Assembly: GCA_900551245.1 (NCBI GenBank)
Contig: URVC01000027.1
Location: 1 to 53,081 of the forward strand
Source: an uncultured bacterium
Lineage (GTDB): Bacteria; Verrucomicrobiota; Lentisphaeria; Victivallales; Victivallaceae
Direction of reading: 5' to 3'
Length of the DNA stretch: 53,081 bases
In this document: in pieces, positions 41,420 through 49,186 of the stretch
How the letters are laid out: the number at the start of each line of letters is the position of its first letter
How positions within the stretch are numbered: the stretch's first letter is position 1
Notes under the pieces: generated by a model
The model's database searches: none
What the model saw: the letters and a program-made list of their open reading frames with translations, nothing else
What the model was told of the DNA's origin: nothing
Translations under genes and position numbers: made by a program

Positions 41420-41752
41420 TCAATCGAGAACTTCGACCGAAACCCGCTTGCGCTGCCGCCCGGCCGCGCCGCTCACCAGAGCGCGGATCGCCATAATGGT
41501 CTTCCCGCGCTTGCCGACGATCTTGCCGATGTCCTCGCCGCGGCAGGAGATCCGGATCGAGCACCCTTCCTCGTTCTCTTCACTCTGGATGCGCACTTCA
41601 TCCGGGTAATCGACCAGCGAACGAACCACGTAGTCGACAAATCCCTCCAGATCGTGCAGACTGCCGGTGCCGGCGGCGGCACGCTTCGGCTTCTCCGCCT
41701 CACGGGAACCGCCGGTCAAAAAGTTCAACAATGCCTTCAGCATGTTTTTCAT
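41420..41752 (-). CDS. khpA: KH-domain RNA-binding protein KhpA
   Basis: A 110-residue protein with a single KH domain, including the GxxG loop in IGKIVGKRGKTIMAIRAL. The family members are usually about 76-80 residues; here an extra N-terminal segment of about 30 residues (MLKALLNFLTGGSREAEKPKR) precedes the core. KhpA binds RNA, often with KhpB, and affects cell division and sRNA use in Gram-positives. It is located between rpsP and trmD as in many bacteria. Confidence 0.93.
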   Translation of the reverse strand: MKNMLKALLNFLTGGSREAEKPKRAAAGTGSLHDLEGFVDYVVRSLVDYPDEVRIQSEENEEGCSIRISCRGEDIGKIVGKRGKTIMAIRALVSGAAGRQRKRVSVEVLD

Positions 41753-41803
41753 TCCTTCCCATTGCTCTTCCTCCGCCCGTCAGCGGCACGGAGGAGGGCC
41801 TCA

Positions 41804-42184
41804 TCAGGCCTCGGGAGCAGCTTCCGCCGCAGCGGCTTCCGCGTCCGCCTTGGCCTGCGCCTCAGCCTCCGCCTTGGCCTTCGCTTCCGCCTCGGCCTTC
41901 GCCTTCGCCTTCTTCGACATTGCGGCCGGACGGACCACGTCCTTCAGACTCTTCCCGGCGCGGACACGCTCGACGATCTTCTCCGCGGTTTCGGAGAACG
42001 AAGCACCGACACTCTTCCAGTAGTCCACACGCTCCAGGTTGAGACGCTCCTCTTTGCTGCGCGGATCATAAAAGCCCAGCTCTTCAATCGCCTTGCCGTC
42101 GCGGCTGGAACGCTTGTCCATGACCACCACCCGGAAACAGGCCACATTGCGGGTTCCGGTACGCTTCAATCTGACTCTGACCAT
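41804..42184 (-). CDS. rpsP: 30S ribosomal protein S16 with a charged Ala-rich tail
   Basis: A 126-residue S16. The core (1-85: MVRVRLKRTGTRNVACFRVVV, EELGFYDPRSKEERLNLERV) is standard; residues 88-126 are a low-complexity Lys/Ala/Glu tail ending EAAPEA. I place the start at 42184; the upstream frame to 42223 is leader. It is the first gene of the long ribosomal operon. ffh, which often precedes rpsP, is absent here. Confidence 0.96.
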   Translation of the reverse strand: MVRVRLKRTGTRNVACFRVVVMDKRSSRDGKAIEELGFYDPRSKEERLNLERVDYWKSVGASFSETAEKIVERVRAGKSLKDVVRPAAMSKKAKAKAEAEAKAKAEAEAQAKADAEAAAAEAAPEA

Positions 42185-42369
42185 AAAACTCTGAACCTCT
42201 TTTCTTTTTCGATCACAATCCACGAGTCCGGCACATCCGCAATACGCCCCGAACCTTACCGCGCGGCAACAGCCACGTTATTCCTAACCGCGCCGGTCCG
42301 GAAGCCCCACTCCCACAGGCCCAGAGGATTTGGCCATAGAAGTGCAATATTGCTGTACCATGAACTTAT

Positions 42370-42397
42370 AATATATTACTCAAAAAAAATTCTGCAA
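42370..42397 (-). promoter_or_regulatory. probable rpsP operon promoter with a long leader
   Basis: On the minus strand ttgcag (42392-42397) and tatatt (42370-42375) are 16 bp apart in an AT-rich tract. The leader to 42184 would be about 180 bases and GC-rich (42185-42345), with several possible stems; I see no known riboswitch or RNA gene in it. Confidence 0.5.
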
Positions 42398-42434
42398 GTT
42401 CAATTCGGAATTTTTTCCCAACTTCCCGGAAACA

Positions 42435-42452
42435 GGGCGCCGGCCGGCGCCC
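42435..42452 (-). terminator. palindrome after rnfE, possible terminator
   Basis: gggcgccggccggcgccc is a perfect 18-bp palindrome, 21 bp past the rnfE stop. On the minus strand it is followed by tgtttcc, a poor T run, so termination may be incomplete or rho-assisted. Confidence 0.45.
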
Positions 42453-42473
42453 CTCTTCCCCTCGGCCGGGAGC

Positions 42474-43154
42474 TCAATCCTCATCCGCCGCCGGCGTACA
42501 GATCCGGCAGTGCTTGCAGTCCATTCCCTGCGGCGGCACGTAAAGCCGGCCTTCGCGAATCGCCTTCCGCCGCGAGAAGTAGTTGCGAATCGCCAGAATC
42601 GTGCCGACGATGATGAACGCACCCGGCGCCGCCGACGGCAGCAGGAAGTCGGTCGTCCACGCCGTGATGATCTTCACCTCGAAGATCGACCCGGTGCTGA
42701 GAAACTCCCGGATCGCGCCGAGCATCGTCAGCGTCAGCGTGAATCCGAGCCCCATCCCGGCACCGTCGAGAATCGAGCGCAGCGGCCCGTTCTTCGACGC
42801 GAACGCCTCGGCCCGGCCGAGCACGATGCAGTTCACCACGATCAGCGGAATGAAGATCCCGAGCGCCGCGTACAGCGACGGCGGCGCATAGGCCTTCATC
42901 AGCAGGTCGATGATCGTCACGAAGGTCGCAATCACCACGATGTAGACCGGGATGCGGATCTTCTTCGGCACAATTCCGCTGATGAGGGAGATCACCAGAT
43001 TGCTCCCCGCCAGCACGAAGGTGGTCGCGATCCCCATGCCGACGCCGTTGGTGGCGCTGCTGGTCACCGCCAGCGTCGGACAGGTGCCGAGCAGAAGAAC
43101 CAGCACCGGGTTCTCCTTCCAGATTCCCTTGGTAAAATCCTTGAGCAGGCTCAT
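42474..43154 (-). CDS. rnfE: Rnf complex subunit E (NqrD-type)
   Basis: A 226-residue membrane subunit with about six helices and family blocks FTKGIWKENPVLVLLLGTCPTLAVTSSATNG and GIFIPLIVVNCIVLGRAEAFAS. It forms the inner iron-sulfur path of the Rnf ion pump with RnfA. Beyond the last helix is a polar tail with three cysteines, C213-K-H-C216-R-I-C219, which I do not associate with RnfE. Start 43154 has gggagg upstream and overlaps the rnfG stop by 4 bp. Confidence 0.95.
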   Translation of the reverse strand: MSLLKDFTKGIWKENPVLVLLLGTCPTLAVTSSATNGVGMGIATTFVLAGSNLVISLISGIVPKKIRIPVYIVVIATFVTIIDLLMKAYAPPSLYAALGIFIPLIVVNCIVLGRAEAFASKNGPLRSILDGAGMGLGFTLTLTMLGAIREFLSTGSIFEVKIITAWTTDFLLPSAAPGAFIIVGTILAIRNYFSRRKAIREGRLYVPPQGMDCKHCRICTPAADED

Positions 43155-43813
43155 TTCTCTTTTCCTCCCGCCTTTTCCAGTTCCGCCCGGATCGCGGCGC
43201 CGTCCGTGAGATAGCACTGCGCGACCTGGTCAGCCAGCGCCGTGACGGTGCGGCTGGTGATGGTAGCCCCGGTGACGTAGTCGATGGTTCCACCATCCTT
43301 CTTCACCCGCCAGTTCTTCCCCTTTTCCGCGATCTTCCCGTTGAACTGGTCGAGGACCGGATTGGGCGCCAGCCCCTCCGGACGCTTGTCGAAAAGGTTG
43401 AAGATGGTCTTCCGGAACTGGCGCTGACAGACGTTCGCGCCGAGTCCGGGCGTCTCGTTCTGCGCGGTGATCAGCATCGCGCGGATTTTCCCGTCAGGAT
43501 CGAGTCCGACCAGCCCGCGCACCGGGCCGGCGTAACCGCGCGCCGAGGCCTCGGCGGCGACCGCCACGAGTTTCCCCTTCTCATAGGCGCCCATGAAGAG
43601 GATGCCGTTGCACTCGACCGTCTGCTCAGTCGGCTGATTGTCGAACGGCGGCAGAATCTGCCGGAGCGCCTGGTTCTTGTTCTCCAGCTCCGCCTTCTCA
43701 ATCGGCGCGGCAACCAGGTCGGAGAAGAGCGCCAGCAGCAGCGCCGAAACCAGGCCGGTAATTCCGAGAAAGAGTCCGAGGACCCAGAAATTTTCGGTAT
43801 TCTTGAGATTCAT
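43151..43813 (-). CDS. rnfG: Rnf complex subunit G, flavoprotein
   Basis: A 220-residue protein with one N-terminal membrane helix (about 10-32) and a periplasmic FMN-binding domain. DYVTGATITSRTV (179-190) holds the attachment motif; T184 is the expected covalent FMN site, filled by ApbE, which is not in the window. TPGLGANV and the preceding helix are usual. It passes electrons between RnfD and the rest of the complex. It follows rnfD by 4 bp. Confidence 0.95.
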   Translation of the reverse strand: MNLKNTENFWVLGLFLGITGLVSALLLALFSDLVAAPIEKAELENKNQALRQILPPFDNQPTEQTVECNGILFMGAYEKGKLVAVAAEASARGYAGPVRGLVGLDPDGKIRAMLITAQNETPGLGANVCQRQFRKTIFNLFDKRPEGLAPNPVLDQFNGKIAEKGKNWRVKKDGGTIDYVTGATITSRTVTALADQVAQCYLTDGAAIRAELEKAGGKEK

Positions 43814-43817
43814 TTTC

Positions 43818-44942
43818 CTACCCCCGTTTCGCCACGTAGCCGAAAGGCCGCCGGCCGCACCAGCGGTCGATCAGCGGCACGAGCGCATTCATGAAGAGAA
43901 TCGAGAAGCTGACCCCTTCCGGATAGTTCCCCCAGATCCGGATCACGCTGGTGATCACGCCGCAGCCGATCGCGAACACCACGCAGCCGGTGCCGGTGAT
44001 CGGCGAAGTGACCATATCGGTCGCCATGAAGAAGGCGCCGAGCATCAGTCCGCCGGTCAGAATGTGGAAAAGCGGCGTCGGCGTCACCCCCGGCAGGAAC
44101 CAGTTGACCACGCCGGTGATGATCGCCACCGTGCCGATGTAGCAGACCGGCACCCGCCAGTTGATCAGATTGAAGGCGATCAGCAGAATTCCGCCGATCA
44201 GCAGGGCGATCACGCTGGTTTCACCGATACAGCCGCCCTTCTGCCCCAGGAAGTAGCGCCAGAGCAGCGCCTCGTTGTCGATCTTCGAGAAGTTCGTCTC
44301 CGCTTCCAGCGTGCGTCCCAGAACCTTTTTGGTGGTTCCGGCGACGCCGAGCGGCGTCGCACAGGTCACCGAATCGAGCGGCTTGCCCGCCTTGAGATCA
44401 GCCAGAGCCGCCGGACTGTAGAACTCCGCCGCCTCGGGATATCCCTTCCCGGTCATGCCGGCCGCGGGAGCCCAGGTGGTCATGATTCCGGGGATGGCGA
44501 TCAGCAGGCCGACCCGCGCCACCAGCGCCGGGTTGAAGGGATTGTTGCCCAGTCCGCCGAACACCTGTTTGCCCAGCCAGATCGCCAGCAGCGCACCGAT
44601 CAGACACGCCCAGAGCGGCGTCCCCGGCGGCAGGTTCAGCGCGAGCAGGAGACCGGTCAGCGCCGCGCTGCAGTCGGAGATGGTGCCGACGACCGGTTTC
44701 CCGGCCAGTTTGCACCAGAGCGCTTCGGCGCCGACGCAGAAGATCATCGTCGCCAGGATGACGCAGAGCGCCGAAACTCCGAAAAACCAGACCCCCGCGG
44801 CGGCCGCCGGCAGCAGCGCCAGCACCACCCGGTACATGATCCGGCGCACGTTTTCGGCGCCATGCAGGTGAGGAGACGAGCTCAGGACCAGTTTCGAACC
44901 GGTCGGGAGCATCACATCACGATTGGTTTTGTTTTCACTCAT
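43818..44942 (-). CDS. rnfD: Rnf complex subunit D, membrane flavoprotein
   Basis: A 374-residue membrane protein with about ten helices and the family blocks SSSPHLHGAENVRRIMY, GKQVFGGLGNNPFNPALVAR and LMLGAFFMATDMVTSPITGTG. The covalent FMN motif is DSVTCATPLG, with T196 the probable attachment site. It carries electrons and is thought to be a main ion-translocating part. It lies between rnfC and rnfG. Confidence 0.96.
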   Translation of the reverse strand: MSENKTNRDVMLPTGSKLVLSSSPHLHGAENVRRIMYRVVLALLPAAAAGVWFFGVSALCVILATMIFCVGAEALWCKLAGKPVVGTISDCSAALTGLLLALNLPPGTPLWACLIGALLAIWLGKQVFGGLGNNPFNPALVARVGLLIAIPGIMTTWAPAAGMTGKGYPEAAEFYSPAALADLKAGKPLDSVTCATPLGVAGTTKKVLGRTLEAETNFSKIDNEALLWRYFLGQKGGCIGETSVIALLIGGILLIAFNLINWRVPVCYIGTVAIITGVVNWFLPGVTPTPLFHILTGGLMLGAFFMATDMVTSPITGTGCVVFAIGCGVITSVIRIWGNYPEGVSFSILFMNALVPLIDRWCGRRPFGYVAKRG

Positions 44943-44968
44943 GATCTATGGAAAACCTTTCGAAGTGG

Positions 44969-46297
44969 TTATTTCTTGCGCTTGCGGATTTCAGCCTTGG
45001 CGCGGCGCATGTGCTGGACCAGCGGCCGCCGGGCCGGGCAGACGTAGGCGCAGGAGCCGCATTCCAGACAGTCCATCACGTGATTCTGGGCGGCGAGATC
45101 GAACCGTTCGCCCTCGATCGCACTTGCCAGCAGGCAGGGTGTCAGGTGCATCGGACAGCCCTGCACGCAACGGCCGCAGCGGATGCAGCCGACCGGATCG
45201 TAATTGAGCGCCTCGCTCGCCGGCAACAGCAAAATCCCCGAGGTGTTCTTGCAGACCGGCACGTCGAACGACTTCTGGGCGAACCCCATCATCGGGCCGC
45301 CGAGAATCAGTTTGCCCGGCTCCTCGGTGACCCCTCCGGCGAACTCGATCGCACGAATCACCGGCGTACCGATGCGGAGACGCCAGTTGCCCGGATTCTT
45401 CACCACTTCACCGGTGACGGTCACCACCCGTTCCACCAGCGGCAGCCCGCGGACCACCGCGTCAGCGGTCGCAGCCGCGGTGCCGACATTCTGCACCACG
45501 CAGCCCGCATCCATCGGCAGCCCGCCGGAAGGAACCACACGCCCGGTAATCGCATTGATCAGCTGTTTTTCCGACCCCTGCGGATACTGCACCTTGAGCA
45601 CGGCGATCTTGACGCCGTATTCGCTGGCGCGGCGGCCGAGAATCTCGATCGCATCCGCCTTGTTCTCCTCGATGCCGACGTAGATGTTGGATACGCCGAG
45701 AATGCGGCCGGAAATGGCGGCCCCTTCGAGCACCTGCTCCGGCGCCTCCAGCATCAGCCGGTGGTCGGCGGTGAGGTAGGGTTCGCATTCGGCGCCGTTG
45801 AAGATCAACGTGTCGATCTTCTTCTCCGGCGGCGGCGAGAGCTTCACATGGGTCGGGAACGCCGCCCCGCCCATCCCGACCAGACCGGCCGCGGCGATGC
45901 GCGCCACCAGATCGGCCGGAGCCGCGTTGCGCCAGTCGATCGGCGGGAACGTTTCCCCCGCCTCGTCCTGCCCGTCGGCTTCGATCTCGATCGCCGGCAC
46001 CGGGATGCCCATCGAACCGGGCACCTCGACGATGCCGGTCACCTTGCCGCTGGTCGGCGCGTGCAGATTGGCCGAAACGAAGCCGTCGGCGGCCGCGATC
46101 AGCTGATATTTCTTAACCAGATCCCCCGCCTTGACCACCGGTTTCGGCGGCTTCCCGGCGTTCTCGGAGATGACAACCTGATATTTCGACAGCAGCGGCG
46201 CAACGGCAATCGGCGAACCGCTGCTCAGCGTCTTGCCGTCGCCGGAGGGATGAATCCCCCCTTCAAACGTCAAAACTTCTCTAGAACTCTTATTCAT
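44969..46297 (-). CDS. rnfC: Rnf complex subunit C, NADH-binding iron-sulfur protein
   Basis: A 442-residue peripheral subunit. An N-terminal barrel (FEGGIHPSGDGK) is followed by the NADH/FMN-binding Rossmann part (AAGLVGMGGAAFPTHVKL, FNGAECEPYLTADHRLM), and then two 4Fe-4S sites, CIRCGRCVQGCPMHLTPC and CLECGSCAYVCPARRPL. It oxidises or reduces NAD. The ATG overlaps the rnfB stop by 4 bp. Confidence 0.96.
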   Translation of the reverse strand: MNKSSREVLTFEGGIHPSGDGKTLSSGSPIAVAPLLSKYQVVISENAGKPPKPVVKAGDLVKKYQLIAAADGFVSANLHAPTSGKVTGIVEVPGSMGIPVPAIEIEADGQDEAGETFPPIDWRNAAPADLVARIAAAGLVGMGGAAFPTHVKLSPPPEKKIDTLIFNGAECEPYLTADHRLMLEAPEQVLEGAAISGRILGVSNIYVGIEENKADAIEILGRRASEYGVKIAVLKVQYPQGSEKQLINAITGRVVPSGGLPMDAGCVVQNVGTAAATADAVVRGLPLVERVVTVTGEVVKNPGNWRLRIGTPVIRAIEFAGGVTEEPGKLILGGPMMGFAQKSFDVPVCKNTSGILLLPASEALNYDPVGCIRCGRCVQGCPMHLTPCLLASAIEGERFDLAAQNHVMDCLECGSCAYVCPARRPLVQHMRRAKAEIRKRKK

Positions 46298-47139
46298 TTT
46301 GCAGGACTCCAGTCAGGCTCGTTCTGTTCGATCTTCAAGTGCTCTTCAGCGGTCAGAAGACAGCCGGTCGGGCAGCCGATCGCCTGAACGTCCGCAGCGT
46401 CCGGCAGCGGCCGGGCACCGTAGTTGACCTTCGCCCGGAACCCGTTGACCGTGAACTTCTCCGGTGCGTAACGGGCACACTTGCGGCAGCCGAGGCAGGG
46501 CACCTTGCAGACCTGCTTCTTGGCCGGTCCCTTGAGCGGAGAGTTGCAGTAGACGTGCACCTCCGCCTCGGCGGGAACAAGCTTGATCACGCCGCGCGGA
46601 CAGGCCGCGACACACTTGCCGCACCCGACGCAGAGCTCCCGGTGCACCACCGCGAGATTGTGGATGATTTCGATGGCGCCGAAGGGACACTTCCGCGCGC
46701 AGGTCCCCATGCCGAGACAGCCGTACTCGCACCCCTTCGGACCGCCCGCCACCAGCGAAGCGGAGACGCAGTCAAGCACGCCGTTGTAGTTGGAAAGCCG
46801 GACCGTCTGCTCCCTGTCGCCGCCGCAGCAGACCACCGCCCGCTGCTGAAAGGACTCCCCGGCATCGATGCCGAGCGCCATCGCGATCGCGGTCACCTGT
46901 TCCTTGCTGGAAACCGGACACTTCGAGGGGGGATTCTCCCCGGCGACCACCGATTTGGCGAAGTCGGAGCAGCCCGCCTTGCCGCAGCCGCCGCAGTTGG
47001 CGCCGGGCAGGAGCTCCGTCACCAGTTCGACCCGGGCGTCAGATTCCACCCGGAACAGTTTCGCAAACCAGCCGATCACGATGCCGAGCACCAGCCCGAG
47101 CACCGCCATCAGCACGATTGCCGTCAACAATGTCATCAT
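46294..47139 (-). CDS. rnfB: Rnf complex subunit B, multi-cluster ferredoxin
   Basis: A 281-residue subunit with an N-terminal helix (about 1-28), a 4Fe-4S domain (ANCGGCGKAGCSDFAKSVV), and ferredoxin-like clusters CGLG-type CEYGCLGMGTCARKCPFGAI and CVGCGKCVAACPRGVI. It is larger than the 192-residue E. coli protein and resembles the form in anaerobes. In the last cluster region (VPCLGCRKCARYAP) the fourth Cys of the CxxCxxCxxxC pattern is Ala, so that cluster may use another ligand or be degenerate. It accepts electrons from ferredoxin. Confidence 0.95.
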   Translation of the reverse strand: MMTLLTAIVLMAVLGLVLGIVIGWFAKLFRVESDARVELVTELLPGANCGGCGKAGCSDFAKSVVAGENPPSKCPVSSKEQVTAIAMALGIDAGESFQQRAVVCCGGDREQTVRLSNYNGVLDCVSASLVAGGPKGCEYGCLGMGTCARKCPFGAIEIIHNLAVVHRELCVGCGKCVAACPRGVIKLVPAEAEVHVYCNSPLKGPAKKQVCKVPCLGCRKCARYAPEKFTVNGFRAKVNYGARPLPDAADVQAIGCPTGCLLTAEEHLKIEQNEPDWSPAK

Positions 47140-47161
47140 ATCGACTACCTCTCTTCTGGAA

Positions 47162-47752
47162 TCAGCAAAGTCCGGAGAATCCGACGAACGCCATCGCGAG
47201 GATTCCCGCCGTCACCAGAGCGATCGGCGTCCCCTGGAACGCGGTGGGCGGCGAGGCGAGCTCCAGCCGTTCGCGCAGACTGGCGAAGAGCAGCAGCGCC
47301 AGCGCGAAGCCGATTCCGGAAAAGAATCCGAACACAGTCGACTCCAGCACCGTGTAGTTGTTGTTCGCATTGATGGTCGCCGCACCGAGCACCGCGCAGT
47401 TGGTGGTGATGAGCGGCAGGTAGATGCCCAGCGCCTGATAGAGCACCGGGCTGAGCTTCTGGAGCATGATCTCGATCAGCTGCACCAGCGCCGCGATGAT
47501 GAGGATGAAAAGCAGCACCTGGAGGAAGCCGAGATCGACTGCGGTACCGCCGAAATTGAAGTGGAGCAGATGCCGGAATACCACCGACGTGATGAACGAC
47601 GCCAGCGTCATCACAAAAATCACCGCTCCGGACATGCCCATCGCCGTGCTCAGCCGTTTCGAGACGCCGAGGAAGGGGCAGATTCCCAGAAACCTCGACA
47701 GCACGAAGTTATAGACCAGCACAGCGCCGATCGTCAGTTCAAGATATTTCAT
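47162..47752 (-). CDS. rnfA: Rnf complex subunit A (NqrE-type)
   Basis: A 196-residue membrane protein with about six helices, with NFVLSRFLGICPFLGVSKRLSTAMGM and LGIYLPLITTNCAVLGAA as family blocks; the conserved Cys in helices 1 and 4 bind an iron-sulfur cluster with RnfE. I place the start at 47752 (MKYLELTIGAVLVYNF), since the extra 19 residues of the upstream frame lack a binding site and are polar. It is the first gene of the operon. Confidence 0.95.
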   Translation of the reverse strand: MKYLELTIGAVLVYNFVLSRFLGICPFLGVSKRLSTAMGMSGAVIFVMTLASFITSVVFRHLLHFNFGGTAVDLGFLQVLLFILIIAALVQLIEIMLQKLSPVLYQALGIYLPLITTNCAVLGAATINANNNYTVLESTVFGFFSGIGFALALLLFASLRERLELASPPTAFQGTPIALVTAGILAMAFVGFSGLC

Positions 47753-47810
47753 TTTACCCTGACCCGTCTCCCTGTTGTTTTGATGTTTCGACCTTTTGGA
47801 CGATCCCATT

Positions 47811-47839
47811 AAAATAAACGTGCCGAATCATTTTGTCAA
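47811..47839 (-). promoter_or_regulatory. consensus sigma-70 promoter of the rnf operon
   Basis: On the minus strand ttgaca (47834-47839) and tatttt (47811-47816) are 17 bp apart, about 60 bp before rnfA. The 386-bp divergent region between rnfA and ptsN holds this promoter, the one for ptsN and, between them (47840-48011), AT-rich sequence with T and A runs where I see no gene. Confidence 0.75.
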
Positions 47840-48011
47840 GAGTTGGAGGAGCGATTTGTCTTTGAAATTCCGCTCTTTTTCCGTCGGAAGAGCGGGCGCA
47901 GGAACGGCAAATCCGTCTCGCAAAACCGGTATTTTTCCCCAATTTTCCCGTTTTTTTCTCCGTCGATGGAAAAAATCTTCCGATTCCGGCAGTTTTTTTT
48001 GGGTTAAAGTG

Positions 48012-48040
48012 TTGAAAAAAACAAAGTGGCGCGATATTTT
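48012..48040 (+). promoter_or_regulatory. sigma-70 promoter of the ptsN-pyrE-secA group
   Basis: ttgaaa (48012-48017) and tatttt (48035-48040) are 17 bp apart. The leader of about 90 bases ends in ttacggagaataaaaa before the ptsN ATG. gttc/gaac arms at about 48067 and 48098 could pair, but no known regulatory RNA is recognised. Confidence 0.65.
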
Positions 48041-48138
48041 AATGGAAAATTGCAGTGTCTTTCTGAACAGGGCCGTTTGCCAGCCCCTCTGCGTTGTATG
48101 TTCAGGCGGCCGAAAAACCGTATTACGGAGAATAAAAA

Positions 48139-48600
48139 ATGAAGTATGATTTTACCCAGTACGTGACCAAGGATTCCGTGATGGCCCTCGACGGCCGGAA
48201 CAAACTCGAGGTCATGGACCAGCTCATCACCCGGGCGGCGGATCTGACGAAATTGAGCCGCGACGTCATCTTCCGGCTGACCTGGAAACGGGAGCAGATG
48301 ATGACCACCGGCGTCGGCGGCATGCTCGCGCTGCCCCATATCCGCGTCAACGACATCAACCGCCCCTACGTCCTCGTCGGCGTCTGCGAGAATCCGATCG
48401 AAGATTACCAGGGCCAGGACGATCAGCCGGTGCGGGTCATCGTCTTCACCGTCGCGCCCGATGAAAATCAGGAGGCCTATCTCCAGCTGCTCTCGAGCAT
48501 CTCGCGCCGGCTGCGCAATCCGGCCCTAATCGAGGAGCTGATCGCCAACGTCTCGACGCCGGCCCAGATCCTCGACATCATCAAACGGGAAAACGCCTGA
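48139..48600 (+). CDS. PTS EIIA domain protein, PtsN-like
   Basis: A 153-residue single-domain EIIA of the mannitol/fructose type. The phospho-acceptor is H67 in GMLALPHIRV; the end SSISRRLRNPALIEELIANVSTPAQI is typical. With no PTS permease nearby it is most likely a regulatory phosphoprotein of the nitrogen-PTS kind. It starts a plus-strand group with a zinc-ribbon protein, pyrE and secA. HPr and EI are not in the window. Confidence 0.9.
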   Translation: MKYDFTQYVTKDSVMALDGRNKLEVMDQLITRAADLTKLSRDVIFRLTWKREQMMTTGVGGMLALPHIRVNDINRPYVLVGVCENPIEDYQGQDDQPVRVIVFTVAPDENQEAYLQLLSSISRRLRNPALIEELIANVSTPAQILDIIKRENA

Positions 48601-48624
48601 CGGCACAGGGGGGGGAACGACACC

Positions 48625-49020
48625 ATGAGCAGCAGAACCACCAACGAACTCGGCGCCAAGGCGCAGATCGACTTCCACTGTTTCGACCCGGAGTGCGACG
48701 GCGTCGTCAAGTTCAATCTCGCCGACATTTCCGCACGCGATTTTCAGGCGGTCTGCCCGAAGTGCCACCGCCCCTACGCCCTCGATGCGGCGCTGAAAGA
48801 TAAACTCGGCCGGATGCTGGAGCTGATCGTCGCCATCCGGCACGCGGAAGATATTCTCGGCGACAGCAACGTCTCGGTCAACGTTGCCGGCGGCGAAGTC
48901 AAAATTCCGTACGCGCTTCTGCTGACGCGTCTGAATACTCTCATCACGCTCGAAGTCGGTGACCGCAAGGTCGATTTCCACCTCTGGGTGGAGCCCTCTT
49001 CTCCGGATACGTTCCGTTAA
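48625..49020 (+). CDS. zinc-ribbon-like protein of unknown function
   Basis: A 131-residue protein. Near the N terminus, FHCFDPECDG and FQAVCPKCHRPYALD give two Cys pairs about 25 residues apart, a probable zinc ribbon. A helix (KDKLGRMLELIVAIRHAEDIL) and a strand-rich end (VNVAGGEVKIPYALLLTRLNTLITLEVGDRKVDFHLWVEP) follow. I cannot name the family. It starts after a G-rich binding site (48607-48614), 24 bp from the EIIA gene, and precedes a structured leader before pyrE. Confidence 0.75.
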   Translation: MSSRTTNELGAKAQIDFHCFDPECDGVVKFNLADISARDFQAVCPKCHRPYALDAALKDKLGRMLELIVAIRHAEDILGDSNVSVNVAGGEVKIPYALLLTRLNTLITLEVGDRKVDFHLWVEPSSPDTFR

Positions 49021-49050
49021 AAGTCAGCTTGAGAAAAGCGGTGGATGTGT

Positions 49051-49119
49051 CGACAGGCGCCGGCCGGTCCGAACGGGGGGAAACATCCCCCGGAGGCAGG
49101 CGGGCGCCGGTGTCGTTTT
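49051..49119 (+). terminator. structured pyrE leader, possible attenuator
   Basis: In the 166-bp gap before pyrE, cgaca plus ggcgcc (49051-49061) can pair with ggcgcc and tgtcg (49103-49115), with two bulged Gs. An inner stem is gggggg/ccccc (49075-49091). tttt follows directly (49116-49119), so the fold resembles a terminator. A pyrimidine gene downstream makes attenuation plausible. A second G-rich stretch and the pyrE ribosome binding site (aggag) come after. Confidence 0.5.
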
Positions 49120-49186
49120 CGGGAGGGGGAATTTCCCGCAGGGGAAACGGATGGTATCAATCACAATGATATACAGGAGAACGATT

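Noticed and set aside
42185..42360. Small signal recognition particle RNA, suggested by ggtccggaag on the plus strand near 42295
   Set aside because: The rest of the conserved domain IV loop (ending in gcagc) is missing and the stems do not fit.
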